Shown: positions 33,721 through 44,987, counted from the stretch's first letter. The stretch is DNA of 64,000 bases from Diplolepis rosae (GCA_030998225.1 JAPYXD010000466.1:8400001-8464000), one strand, 5' to 3'. Made by a program: numbers and translations. The notes: a model not told the origin generated them from the letters alone.

Positions 33721-35192
33721 TAGTGTTACCCAAAAATATTTTTATCTATCAAGTTCAGTGGGCTCAATACATAAAAATCCTTATTTTTATAATAGATAAA
33801 GTAATTTTTTTTCACAGAAAATATTTTTCACGTTCGCAAAGTAATTTTTTCCCTTGAAATAACATGAAAGATGATCTAATTTAGCATTAAATTACCTAAA
33901 AACAAAGTGTTTTAGTCTATTATACTGGCGGAAATAAATTTAATAAACTTCCATTACATGTAATAGGAATATTTCAGTAACGCATACTAAATTAAAAATA
34001 TTTTTATCTGAAAAGATACAAATTTTCATTCAAATTTCAATACAAATGTGTATTTATTTTAATAATTCAAATATATTTTTATTGAAGAGTTATTAAATTT
34101 AATATGTGCGCATATTAACTTTTCATAATTTACAAAAATATTAATTTTAATTTACCAGATATATTTTAAAGTGTATCGAGACTTATATAAAATTCTTAAC
34201 AGTGTATTAACTTCTTAAAACTTTTCTTTGCTTATTTTAAAAGTAGATTTACGTACACTTTAAAAAAAAGTCTATTGATAGTGAAATTTATTAATTTTTA
34301 ATGCTTTTAACCATCGAAAGGTTATCAGTCGTCTTTTTTAAAAATGATTTCGTAAAGCGTGCTTGAATTTCAATGAATATTATGGTTTTCATCAAAGTTG
34401 TATCTTAAAATTTCTTTAAGCGAAAATCTAAGACAGGTCGTTATTATAGTATTGAAAATGATCGATTTAGTATTCGCATTTGTCAAAGTTGGGCTTGTGT
34501 ACGTTTCTTATTAGGTTATATTATAAATTTGTTTTCTTTTATCGCTGAAATTATATTTCCTTTGTATGACAAAGGATTTCATTTCCAGACCAAAGGAAAT
34601 ACTTTGACAGCAAAACGACAGCATTTGAAACGACAATCCTTCAACGTTAAAGGATTCCCTCTCATTCCGATTTTTAATAGAAAATCCTTTAATAGTGAAA
34701 GGAATCATTTAACAGCCAATAGTCTGTTTTTAGACTGTAGAATGTCAGAAAAATTTTTAATCAGTTTTTCAAGTATGACAATCATCACAATATTTTTAAT
34801 CCATTACTCTACTAATATTTTATGTAAATTTTCCTTTACAGTAACTCAATAAAAGTTTCAAATGGTTGATTATCTCGGAAGTTATTTAATAATCAATACA
34901 ATTTTTAAATTTAGTATTTCTTTGTAATATCTTTGCTAATAATTAACAAAACATTTTGCTTCTAGGTCATTGGAAGTAGAATTTTATAAGCTTTTTACTA
35001 TTTTCAGTAAAAATTGTTACTTTATGAATTATAAAAATTAGGAACTTTTATGTAAATGCCGAAAAACACATGTATTGATCTTTTTGGGCGTCAATGTATA
35101 TCTTAAAGATGTCCAAAACATAATATAACAAGGAACGTATAAAAAATACCCACTGGATAATTTAATTTTACAATTTAGCTCTTTTCATATAA
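33721..35192. other. AT-rich spacer with a short palindromic patch
   Basis: 34540-34710 repeats AAAGGATT / AATCCTTT words and is open on both strands, which suggests a small inverted-repeat relic rather than a gene. The last GACGTC-type unit lies at 35085-35155. Confidence 0.35.
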
Positions 35193-37997
35193 TCATATAA
35201 CATTTTCAATGTTTTAACTTAAGACTAAGGTTTAACGCCCCGCGATGTTAATCTGAAAGTTCGAACCTTTTACTTTTCTCACGAATGTTGTTAAATGCAT
35301 ACTATTTTTTTCTGTGACTTTGGGCCTTTTTACATTCTCATCATGGATGAGAAGGTATTGGTTTTATGTGAAAAATGACTTTCGAAATTTTCATCAAATC
35401 TTTACGTTTTGAGACCCCCTGAGTCAGAAAAAATGGTTTTAACGAAGTGTCTGTCTGTCTGTCTGTAGTAGGTCGTGTGCGGCATAACTCTCGATAGAAT
35501 TATCAGATTGAATTGAGCTTTGGTACACTTTATCGGAGCCGAAAAAGTAAGGACAAGTTCGTTAACCAGCCACATCCAATCAAAATTGAGGGATGGAGCA
35601 CTACTTTTGTGTTTTTGAAAATAATTTTTTGAAAAAATCAAAAATTCCAATCCTGGTTATTGATAGTGCTCATAAATCTCTACAAATTATCCTGATAACA
35701 TTTTTTGATTCAATCAAAATTAGAAATGTTACAGCATATTCAAATTCGAAAAAAGTCAATATCAAAATTCCATTTTCCAGTTAAATTATACGAGATACGA
35801 AAAAACGTTATGATACAATATTATTGAATACATAAAGACCTACAAATTTGAATTATAACATTTTTTCATAAGATGCATATTTTTCTTCTTAATTAAAAAA
35901 AAAAACTATTGAAAATCCAAAATTCAATTTTTTAACAATAATATTGGAAATACCAAAAATACGTAAGAATACAAAGTTGTTCGTTTCAAAAAGATCTACA
36001 AATTTTGTCTGGCGCAGTTTCTGAAAAAACATATATTTTTCGTTTCAATTCCAAAAAATACGATAAAAATGAAAAAATTCCATTTTTAAGACAAAATATG
36101 TGAAATACAAAAAAAACGTTTAAATGGAAAATTGTTTGCCTAAATGAGGTCTACAAATTCTGATAAAGAAATTTCGGGACAGGATGTATATTTTATGTTT
36201 TGATTTTTAATATTGAAAAAATTCGATTTTTTTCACCAAAATATGTGAGATACGAAATAAGCGTTGTTCTGCAAAACCATTTCCTTAAATAAAGTCTACG
36301 ATTGTTTTTCCTTTTTAGATATGTGGAAGAAAGTAAATTCTTTTAATCATGTAATTTATTAAAAAGTTATACTGAAATGTATACAGAAAATCGAGCGCGA
36401 AGCGCGAGTGTCATGATGAGAAAGTGTTCCTTAAGGCCGATAGAACCTTGAGTAAATTGAATTTCCTGTTTCACTTAAATTCAAAAAGAAATTCAGTGAC
36501 TTTGAGAAAATGTGTAATTCACATCATCTGTAATATTATTATAAAATTGGTTTGAGCTTCAGTATCAAAATATAAGAAATAAACTTAAATGTATGCGAAG
36601 AGCACAAGACCGAGCGCGAGGTCTAGAAAGAACGGAGCGCGCAGCGCGAAGCGCGACGATCGAATCGCGCGCTCTAGGCGCGCTCAAACTTGCGAGCGAA
36701 GCGCGCGATGAGAATGTGCCCGCGAAGCGGGCAGATTTTTTCTGCTTACGAAAGTTGTGAAATCAGAAAAAAGGCTAAGTTTGTCAAGCGATGTGACTAA
36801 ATTTTTGCGATTTATAATTACTCTCGCATTACTTCCGCGTTGCCCAGAATATCATTCAATTTTTTTTCTGTCACTTCGGTCCTTTTTTCTGCTTACAAAG
36901 GTTCTGCAAGCGATGTGACTAAATTTTTGCTATTGGTAATTAATCTCGCATTACTTTTGTATAAAAAATTCTTGATGTTGAAAAAACAATGCGATATAGC
37001 GTAGATTTATTTTTATACATTTACCGTTCGACGGTAATTTTTTCTTAAAGACTTTATCTTAGAAACACAATACCTAACAATAATTTTATTTAATAGATTT
37101 TGTTGATAAAAATCGGAGGGATTTTTAGCAACTTTACTTTGTGCATAAAAATCCGAAAGAAATATTATTCCACGCACTTTCATCTCGGTTTGTTTTAATA
37201 AACGTGGAATTCGATAGAGACGATTTTGAAAAGTTGGTAGAAGTTGAAATGCAGTATCAAAAAAACATGGTTTCATTCAGTAACTGAAATTCGCAATTAA
37301 TATAAAGTTTAAACTAATGGAAAAGCATGTATTTTTTTTTTAACAAGCTATTTTATTATGGTCCATCAAATTGTAATAAATAGATTTAAAGTTACTATGC
37401 GCACTTTCAGATTTTGGCAATAAACTCTTTTTAATTCCGAACCTAATTCCTACCTTGAAGAAGTTTTATCAGTTATCTATATTCAGTTAATCTTGAGTTT
37501 ATCTTCGCATACAAGAAGCCGCTAAGGACTTAAAAGGCCAACGTCGAACGGTAAATGTATAAAAATAAATCTACGCTATATCGCATTGTTTTTTCAACAT
37601 CAAGAATTTTTTATACAAAAGTAATGCGAGAGTAATTACCAATAGCAAAAATTCAGTCACATCGCTTGCAGAACTTTGCCTTTTTTCTGATTTCATAACC
37701 TTTGTAAGCAGAAAAAAGGACCGAAGTGACAGAAAAAAAATTGAATGATATTCTGGGCAACGCGGAAGTAATGCGAGAGTAATTATAAATCGCAAAAATT
37801 TAGTCACATCGCTTGACAAACTTAGCCTTTTTTCCGATTTCACAACTTTCGTAAGCAGAAAAAGGCCCAAAGTCACAGAAAAAAATTGTATGCATTTAAC
37901 AACATTCGTGAGAAAAATAAAAGGTTCGAACTTTCAGATTAACATCGCGGGGCGCTAAACCTTAGCCTTAAGTTAAAACATTGAAAATGTTATATGA
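35193..37997. repeat. Large foldback element with arms of about 440 bp, interrupted by HINE copy 2
   Basis: The left arm is 35193-35331 plus 36736-37033; the right arm 37543-37997 is its inverse, from GTCGAACGGTAAATG outward to AAAATGTTATATGA. About 510 bases of non-inverted sequence form the loop. Each arm contains a further direct duplication of about 150 bases (TCTGCTTACRAAAG..., at 36741 and 36892). Long open frames on the - strand of the right arm reflect this repetition and are not genes. A G-run follows the outer right edge near 38000. Confidence 0.82.
35332..36735 (+). mobile_element. Helentron-like element (HINE), copy 2, full length, nested in a foldback arm
   Basis: ACATTCTCATCATGGATGAG opens the copy at 35332, a GTCT microsatellite lies at 35447-35468, and the 3' end has GATGAGAATGT followed by the perfect hairpin GCCCGCGAAGCGGGC (36718-36732) and AGA. 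It interrupts the left arm of the 35193-37997 foldback inside a run of T. The intact mirror arm shows GGGCCTTTTTCTGC, so no long target duplication was made, as expected for rolling-circle insertion. The 3' third is rich in GCGCGAAGCGCG repeats. Confidence 0.82.
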
Positions 37998-38750
37998 GGG
38001 GGGATGGGGGGGGGGGATTTCACTCCGTGTTTCACCGTAGACTAAAAAAACCACGATTTTAGTGTTATCACGCCTTTTTTAATGAGCGATAACACATTCA
38101 ATCAATGCGATAACGCCGTTTTGAAAATAATGTTTATCGATGAGCTGAAAAATTCTATATTTCAGATTTTTAACCTTGGTAGGGATTGTAATTTTTTTTC
38201 CATAAATTATTACGGAAACGCCGATATATTGTGACGTATTCATTTTAGCAAATAAAAACTTTCTATACTGAAAGAGTGTCGTGCAATCACGTTTTTCACT
38301 ATATACTGCGCTGCGACTTTAAAACCAATATCGATCGAAATTATAGTATTCTTTTGTGGAACACAACTTTAGCCTCGTTCATTTTCTTAAAAATAAACAT
38401 ACATGTTTTTATTAACCCTCCTCCACCCTCAGACAGCCATCCATTCAACAATACGCAGTTCGAACCGGTTTATCGTGTGAATTATTTCAAATTATTGATC
38501 GATTTGTTCTTTTCAAGTTATCCATACAGAATAAATATCAAATCATTATTGAATTGCAGTTAGGTGATACGTTTACAGTTTAAATTTTGTAACTGTGAGT
38601 CGATTGGTAAATTATTTTATTGGAATAATGCAAATATTCCTTACTCGTGTTTTTGGACAAGTGCTTTTTTTACGAGAAAAAAAAATCAATAATAATTTTA
38701 GCAGCAGGTCAACAAAACGAATCAAAGGGTACCCTAGCGAACTGGCTGAA
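37998..38750. other. Spacer between two foldbacks
   Basis: It opens with a G-run. An open frame at 38276-38563 contains a short less AT-biased stretch (PPPPSDSHPFNNTQFEPVYR) but no recognisable domain or splice sites. Confidence 0.3.
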
Positions 38751-39660
38751 CGCTAGCTTTACGCTGTAGCGTAAAGCTATCGTAAAGCCATCGTAAAGTA
38801 GCATTATAACTCATGAATGAGGCAAAATAAATATTCAAAATGTTTTTATCCTTATTCTAGTTAGAAATAACGTTAAAAGGTAATGGACATATGCATTACT
38901 TTTATTTATTAACGCTAAAAATTAAAAAAACCTAATACCTGTCATCAAAGGCAGTGCAGTGGTTCATCACATTCCATGTCTTCACCGTCAGGATTGACTA
39001 TTTGTTAGAGTGAGATGAAAGTATAGTTGTGTCTCACTTCAATCAATGGTCAACCTACTTGTAGCTTGTCATTCTTTTAATTTTTTAATATAAAATAAAA
39101 TGTCATAAATTTGTAGGTTATGATGACCGTTTGTTTTGAAAGATTTGAAGAATGTATCGATAAGCATGTTCTCGTTTACAACACATTCTTCAAATCCTTC
39201 AAAACAAACGGTCATCATAACCTACAAATTTATGACATTTTATTTTATATTAACAAATGAAAAGAATGACAAGCTACAAGTAGGTACTCAAAATAGGCGG
39301 AAATGAATTTTGCACTTGAAAAATATAATTATTAATAAATTTATGACTTACTTTTACGCTGGAAAATTTTGTTTCATAAATTTCCCAACGATTCCCATAT
39401 ATTTCTTTCGTCCAAGACCAACCTTACCTACAGTCTATCCCTACCACATGGCCTGTGACGACAACTTGGTTATCTCAATTGCCTTCAATGACAGGTATTA
39501 TGTTTTTTAAATTTTTAAGGTAAAAATAAAATTATTGCATATTTCAATTACCTTTAACGTTATTTTTAACGTAGAATAAGGATAAAAACATGTTTATAAT
39601 TTATTTTCCCTCATTCATGAGTTATCATGCTACTACTTTACGATAGCTTTACGCAAGCTT
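38751..39660. repeat. Foldback (snap-back) element, nearly complete palindrome
   Basis: Outer arms carry GCGTAAAGCTATCGTAAAG-type repeats (38772; inverse at 39630-39650) and CTCATGAATGAGG (inverse CCTCATTCATGAG). Inner arms at 39060-39150 and 39180-39290 are almost perfectly complementary for about 100 bases (TAGCTTGTCATTCTTTT, AAATGTCATAAATTTGTAGG, GGTCATCATAACC) around a 30-base loop. The parts in between are also related but diverged. No protein coding potential of its own is convincing. Confidence 0.82.
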
Positions 39661-40163
39661 ACTCGCTTTAGAATCACTGTGATTGAATTTGCGTGACAAT
39701 AATGACGACAATAATGATAATAATAATGAGCCGTTATAACAGCTGATGAGTGAAATCGATATTCGATACTGTCGAAGATCGAAGTGCATTTTCGAAAATT
39801 GCTCACTCGTGGCACTAGCGCATCTAATCACGTGACCTGTCTGACGATGAAACTGAAACTTTTTCACGGGATATTCTTGTGAAATTATAACTCCAGATCA
39901 TGGAATTCCAATAATATTCCACAAAAACATTGTCCTAGTGACATCGAATGGACTTAAAAAATTCGTCTGAATTCATAATGCCATTCGTTGTATGGGATAA
40001 ACATGATAATACATTAAAATAAGTAAAAAAATCGTGAGTGTCGGTAAAGAAATCACTACATTTGAAGTATAGATACCACGGTCGGGCTTTTTTTTTACCT
40101 TAGCCTTCTAGACCCGATCGGGTCTCTTGATCAGTTTTTCAATTCGAAATTGTTATAGAAAGT

Positions 40164-40530
40164 TCATTGCTCAGTTTCGGATATTTCTTCGATAGCCATT
40201 TCAACATCTTCCAGATCATCATCTTCAATTCCATTTTTCAGTGCTGCCAAGCTAACAGGGGAGTTAAAATCAATAATTTCCAAATTCTCGAGTTTCGACA
40301 CTTTTTTGAACTCTCTTTTGGAACTGTAGAGTGGATTTTCGAATCTTCCTCCAGAAGAAGAAGGCTCCTCTTCGTTTTCTTCGTATTCAGGATCAATATT
40401 TCCGGTTAACTGGACATCGCCTTCCGGAAGATTCTCAAAGCGGGCAAATGCGTAAGATTTACCCTTTGAACTGTCACTACGAACGCCATTCCGAATTGAC
40501 ATCCAAATTTCTCTGGATCCTCGAAAGACT
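40164..40530 (-). CDS. 3'-terminal coding exon of an unidentified gene, acidic tail with NPLY motif
   Basis: On the - strand a good polypyrimidine/acceptor (TTATATACTTTTCAG) precedes the exon at 40531. Translation enters in phase (one base completing a split codon) and runs 121 codons to TGA. Visible segments: VFRGSREIWMSIRNGVRSDS, YAFARFENLPEGDVQLTGNI, RFENPLYSSKREFKKVSKLE, and an acidic end IEDDDLEDVEMAIEEISETE. FENPLY fits the F-x-N-P-x-Y sorting or PTB-binding motif of receptor cytoplasmic tails, so this may be the tail of a membrane protein; that is an inference from one motif. I do not recognise the family. Upstream exons should lie at higher coordinates and none was securely found. Confidence 0.55.
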
Positions 40531-40589
40531 CTGAAAAGTATATAAAAAGTGTTAAAATTTTCTAAGAACTAAGACAATTGAAATATTAG

Positions 40590-40802
40590 GGGTGTGCAAG
40601 AAGCTCGAAAGCTCGGCCCGAACCAAGTTCGACTTTTTCAGGCCGAGCTAGGTTTGAGACTACACTTAAAACTGTCGAGAACCCGAGGATTTCGTATAGC
40701 CGGCTGTTTTCGAAAATTCGAAACAGGTAGGGTTATCGAAATTCTCAAGTACCTGATGTATGTTGGGTAAACAAATTGTTTCGGGTTCTTGGAGCGGTGC
40801 TA
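40590..40802. repeat. Fragment related to the GGTGTGCAAG / TTCGAA repeat
   Basis: GGGTGTGCAAGAAGCTCGAA, then GCTCGGCCCGAACC and GGCCGAGCT words. Only one end is seen; the mariner at 40805 begins where it stops. Confidence 0.45.
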
Positions 40803-40804
40803 TA

Positions 40805-41868
40805 ACATATCACTCAATAAGTTCGTAGGATGACTAATAGACCAACTTTTAGGCAAAATTCGACTTCATTCACCAACATAGTCTCCTTCAAGAGTGATAC
40901 ATTCTGTCAAAAAAGTACTTCAAAGCAGGCCCCTCCCGAAATAATACATTCATGCCAACGAATAATCCAATCATCAAAACATCTTTTAAACACATTTTCC
41001 GGAATCGAGTTCAGTTCTCGCCGCGAATTCTATTTTATGTCTTCTACCAACTGAAAACGGGTGCCTCGAAGTGATAATTTGAGTTTTGGAAAGAAAAATA
41101 AGTTCAAATACGGTGGTTGTTCAATGATATTCGTTGGGTTTTTCAAGAAAAATCAGGTTTTTCGGAACTAGTCGAGCAGCAACGCGTTTAATGCCCAAAA
41201 AATCGTTTAAAATGGTACGAATTGATTCGCGAGACACAGAAAGTTCAGCGGCTATCTCTCTTAAACTTAAATGACGATTTTCAGTTACGATTTCCTTCAC
41301 TTCAGCGATGTTAACTTCAGTTGAAGACGTTGATGGCCGACCAGAGCGAGGCAAATCTTCCACCACATCTCGACCGCTTTTGAATATATAATAATATATA
41401 AAGTATTCAACTTTGACATTAATTATCTCAGCATCGCTCCGGTTGAAAAATTTAAAATTGATTTAGCATATAAATAATAATAATAATTTAAATATAGGCT
41501 TTTTTAAAAAAAAATCATACCGGAGATCGATTTTTTTACAACCTTAAAATCAACAAACCACTTCTCTACCATTTGTTCCGATGTAGTAGAGTCCGCATAA
41601 CACTTTCCAAGCCATTGCGATGCTTAGAAGGTATTTTTTCCCATCTAAAAGCAATGCTTTATCAACACACGAAATTCAGATTTTTCCATGGTTTTGAAAA
41701 TTACAAAAGTAGCGTCACTAAAACCACTGTAACTTGTAAACTAGAAGTCAGATCGTTAAGAAATTTCGACACGTATCGTTTGAAGCTTGGTACTTCCTAA
41801 AAATCATATGGATTTGGCAATAGTGGCGTCATCTATATGTCAGCCTACGAACTTATTGAGTGATGTGT
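40805..41868 (-). mobile_element. Internally deleted mariner, same TIR family as 59027-62040
   Basis: ACATATCACTCAATAAGTTC at 40805 is mirrored at 41868 (ACACATCACTCAATAAGTTC on the other strand), with TA at 40803-40804 and 41869-41870. On the - strand 41366-41121 encodes the second half of the DNA-binding domain (EDLPRSGRPSTSSTEVNIAE, HLSLREIAAELSVSRESIRT, VAARLVPKNLIFLEK). A mutated C-terminal end lies at 41050-40830. The catalytic domain with its aspartates is missing, leaving a 1064-bp non-autonomous copy. Confidence 0.82.
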
Positions 41869-42083
41869 TATTTTATTTCAAAATTCCCTCGGGAGTGATT
41901 GCTCATGTCAATAAAAGTTTACATACTGCTTTAAGAATGCCTAATTTTAGAATAAATCCTTCAAAAAAATGTTTCAAAATAACTCAAATTTGTTTATACA
42001 AGCTCCAATATTCACTCTTAGGAATAAATTCTGGTGCATAGATTTAGAAGACTACGCAGACCTGTTCGAGAACCCAAAAGTTA

Positions 42084-43229
42084 GGGTAAGTGTGGGTATT
42101 ACTGTGGATGCCCCAGTTACTGCGCTTTCAAATAAAACTAATGATATACAATGTTTTAAAGATATATAACGCTACAGAACAACTAAAAACAATCAATTTC
42201 TAATCCAAGCATAATAAGTATCAACGAATTATCAATAGTTACGATATTTGTAGCTAATTGATTGCAATTTGAAACTCTCATGTTCCCGATTCCCATAGTT
42301 TTAATGCTTAGATTTGTTGACAGGCCATGAACACGTTCTGAAAAACTTGTTATAATTCCGTTTCTGAAAATAAAATATTTATTGTGATATTACTTTCTGC
42401 AAAGTAAATATTTTATTTTTCTAAATATTTATGCAAAATAACAAAAAATACGTTTTTTAATCATTTTTTTACCAAAACAGTATTTGGTACATGATTTTCA
42501 TAGGTGTATGAATTACTGCGATCTGTCAGGCGGCACTGCATAACCTTTCAATCTATTACAAATGCTTCGTTATGCTTACTTTTTATAATTGAGATTAACC
42601 AAAATGTTGAAAATTCCAAAATCGTTGCTAATGAGGCAAGAGGAAGTCAAGTAATATAATTTTAAGGTAAATTAAATAAGAGTTATAATATTATTTAATC
42701 TTAATTTGTTAAAAATGCTTCATGTTCACTTTTTATAATTTAGTTTAAATAAAATGTTCAACACTCCTTAATCGTTGCTAAAGATGCAAGAGGAACTCAA
42801 GTGATATAATTTTAAGTTAAATTAAATAAAATTAATAAAATTATTAATCTCAATTTGTTACGAATGCTTCGTCGTGTTTACTTTTTATAATTGAGATTAA
42901 ATAAAATTTTCAACACTCCTAAATTAATTGTAAGTTCACTCAAAATAATATCGCAGTATTACGCGCGCAGAAATTGGGGTTTCCGCAGTAATTGGTGCGC
43001 AGTAATTCATGCAAACCCGCAGTAATACCTACATGGAACATTTTTTTTAGATTCGCATTTTCTAAGTAAATCTGGTTTCTTTTCAGGATTTAAGGACTGC
43101 ATGCTACTTACTTAATACCAAATACTGCTTTAAAAATTAATTCGTGACGACTTTTTTATCTCAAAATCTTTTTTTTTAACTTTAAAAGCCGTCTTGATTT
43201 TCGATCCGCAGTAATTAGCACACTTACCC
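42084..43229. mobile_element. TA-flanked element with GGGTAAGTGTG ends (1.15 kb)
   Basis: GGGTAAGTGTGGGTATTACT at 42084 is mirrored by the inverse of GGGTAAGTGTGCTAATTACT at 43229, with TA at 42082-42083 and 43230-43231. CGCAGTAAT motifs recur beside the right end (42955-43050). The centre holds the 150-bp tandem array. No transposase frame is visible, so it is non-autonomous. Confidence 0.8.
42555..42925 (+). repeat. Tandem repeat, period about 150 bp, 2.4 copies
   Basis: AATGCTTC starts units at 42561, 42714 and 42864. Shared landmarks are ACTTTTTATAATTGAGATTA, CGTTGCTAA, GCAAGAGGAA and ATATAATTTTAAG. It lies wholly inside the GGGTAAGTGTG element. Confidence 0.82.
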
Positions 43230-43639
43230 TATTGATATTATTTTATGACTGAACGTTCATAGCATTACTTTCTCAAAACAGTTGTTTTAAGAGCATGAGG
43301 AATGTATTATTTTGTGGAGTGCGCATGCATAACCGCGCTGGAAAGTGATTCATTGCAGTGCGCTTGCGTAGCAGTGTTGGGAAGTTACAATTCCGCACTG
43401 ACATGAAGTTTTTCATTTTCGCCACGCTCTACATGCACGGAAAGTAGCGAATTTCTTGCATTTGTCACATAAAATTAATCCCTTCGAACAAGGCTTACGT
43501 ATAATGATCGTTTGATTATATTGTACGTTATGCCTTATTTTCGGGATCACTACTTGTAGTTATTTAGAGTCCACAATTTTCCATTGATTAACTTTCCTTC
43601 ATAATTCATTTTTTTTAGTTTTAATTACAATTGTTAGAA

Positions 43640-44045
43640 AAAATGCACGAACTTAAAATGCGCGTCACCCCTGACGAACTGGGCTCCAAGGACTTGCTAC
43701 TGGAACTTGAATGTTCCAGAAAAAGCAGAGGGAGGCTTTAAAGAGGTAATTGGAGCCACGGAGACGGTCCGACATCTCTTCCCCCGGATCGAGGTCGAGA
43801 TCACCGACCTGGAACCCACCATCGAAGTGGAAGACGTCGAGGATGCCGTCAGAAGCCTCTTCGACAAAAAACCGGAGCTGGAGTTAAGGGTGTCTCTAAG
43901 TAAGACACCCTATAGAGGAAACCTGAAGGCGTATGTGCTTCTGGAGGAGACATGGGCGCTAAAGCTGTTCAAGGGGGCTCACATCAAAATTGGGTGGGTC
44001 TCCTGCAGTGTTCGCAGGAAAAAAGAGGTGAACAGGAAGCCTTAG
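43640..44045 (+). pseudogene. Non-LTR retrotransposon ORF1 (gag-like) fragment
   Basis: The frame at 43707-44045 reads GGFKEVIGATETVRHLFPRI, EVEITDLEPTIEVEDVEDAV, ELELRVSLSKTPYRGNLKAY and HIKIGWVSCSVRRKKEVNRK, the pattern of insect non-LTR (R1/Jockey-type) ORF1 proteins just before the zinc knuckles. The knuckles (CX2CX4HX4C) are absent: a stop follows EVNRKP. GC content and codon use differ strongly from the AT-rich surroundings. It is a truncated copy without reverse transcriptase nearby; related sequence in another frame runs back to 43640. Confidence 0.7.
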
Positions 44046-44348
44046 GAAGGCCGCCATGGAGAGGAGAACTGGAGGAGTTAATCCAGCAACAAAGATGAAG
44101 AACCAAGGAGGAGAGGCTAACATCGTCTTAAGGTAGCCCCCATCCTGAAAAAATCATTCATGCTATCCAATAATTCAGAATTCAATTTTGGAATTTCCAA
44201 AAAGACAATTTCCTTTTTTCGTATATTTTTTCAACAAATGTTTTTCTTCATCACTTTAAACCCTTGTAGTTAGACAGAATGATATATTTTTGTCAAAAAA
44301 AATCGCTCGTGACTGTTTAATAGGTCATTTTGAAGGGAAAGAGTAGTG

Positions 44349-44801
44349 CTAAATGATGACATTTGAGGGAAAAACCAAAAAAATTTCTTGCGCCCTGTAC
44401 TTAACCTCAAAAGTAGCAAAAAACCCCATTTTTCGAGCACATAACCTCAAATATCTCAAAATCCTGACGTGATAGGCTGATTCGGATTCTACATAAAAAA
44501 TTACCCCGGAAACGACCCATAGCTTTTCAACAACAAAACCTTGCTGACCTGTGTAATAGATAACACCCTTCTGATCCCACAAAACGCACTTTTTCGGTGG
44601 TTTTCCACGATCTTCGTTTCTCACATCAAAATTACCATTTAAAAATTTTTTAAACCACTCGAAACACTGTGTTTTACCAAGAGCATATTCACCGTAAGCT
44701 TCGACAAGCATTCGATGCGATTCTGCAGCAGTTTTCTTCAAGTGATAACAAAAAACCAATGCTGTCCGCAAATCGTAGTTCGTAGGCACAAAACTCGACA
44801 T
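44349..44801 (-). pseudogene. mariner N-terminal fragment with large internal deletion
   Basis: The - strand frame opens MSSFVPTNYDLRTALVFCYH, then LKKTAAESHRMLVEAYGEYA and KTQCFEWFKKFLNGNFDVRN, the first helix-turn-helix of an irritans/mori-like mariner transposase. EDRGKPPKK is fused directly to CVLWDQKGVIYY, a motif normally well over a hundred residues downstream, so the second DNA-binding helix and the first catalytic Asp are lost. The remaining frame down to 44349 does not resemble transposase. TIRs were not identified. Confidence 0.75.
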
Positions 44802-44987
44802 GTTGATGCTTGTAGTAAATACACTTGTATATCGAACTTGGGTTGTTGTCTACTGAAAATCTTTCTCAGCTGATAGAGGGAGAATATGGCGCTGCAGAAG
44901 CGGTCGTACGGTCCCTAAACTGATGGCAAGCACCATCTATAGGGAAATTCCGGTTTCATACTTCTAGACCTGGTAGTTCTGACTTAA

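Larger units (their letters stand above)
23560..35160. repeat. Cluster of diverged GACGTC-rich short repeats through CrebA introns and 3' flank
   Basis: Words such as GGACGTCTT, GAAGACGTCC and AACGTCTTAAAGACG occur at about 24048, 24575, 24642, 24820, 26949, 27085, 27245, 28042, 28185, 29563, 29578, 29630, 29700, 30060, 30350, 33590, 33700 and 35085. Many lie near a CCCAGTGRGC tip (23590 inverse, 28171, 30026, 33570, 35150 inverse). They are scarce elsewhere in the window. One complete inverted pair is listed at 29548-29750. Probably one old MITE family. Confidence 0.65.

Noticed and set aside
34511..34852. Frames on both strands around 34.6 kb
   Set aside because: Short inverted AAAGGATT / AATCCTTT words keep both strands open; no protein-like content.
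37571..37876. 101-codon - strand frame in the foldback right arm
   Set aside because: The frame follows a 150-bp direct duplication within an inverted repeat; no known protein features.
39310..39510. Open frame with less AT-biased tail (FRPRPTLPTVYPYHMACDDN)
   Set aside because: It lies inside the foldback 38751-39660 and the related sequence in the other arm is not coding.
42022..42085. Possible + strand exon reading RNKFWCIDLEDYADLFENPK before GTAAGT
   Set aside because: The GTAAGT is the inverted-repeat tip of the 42084-43229 element and is mirrored at its other end, so the donor is a transposon feature.
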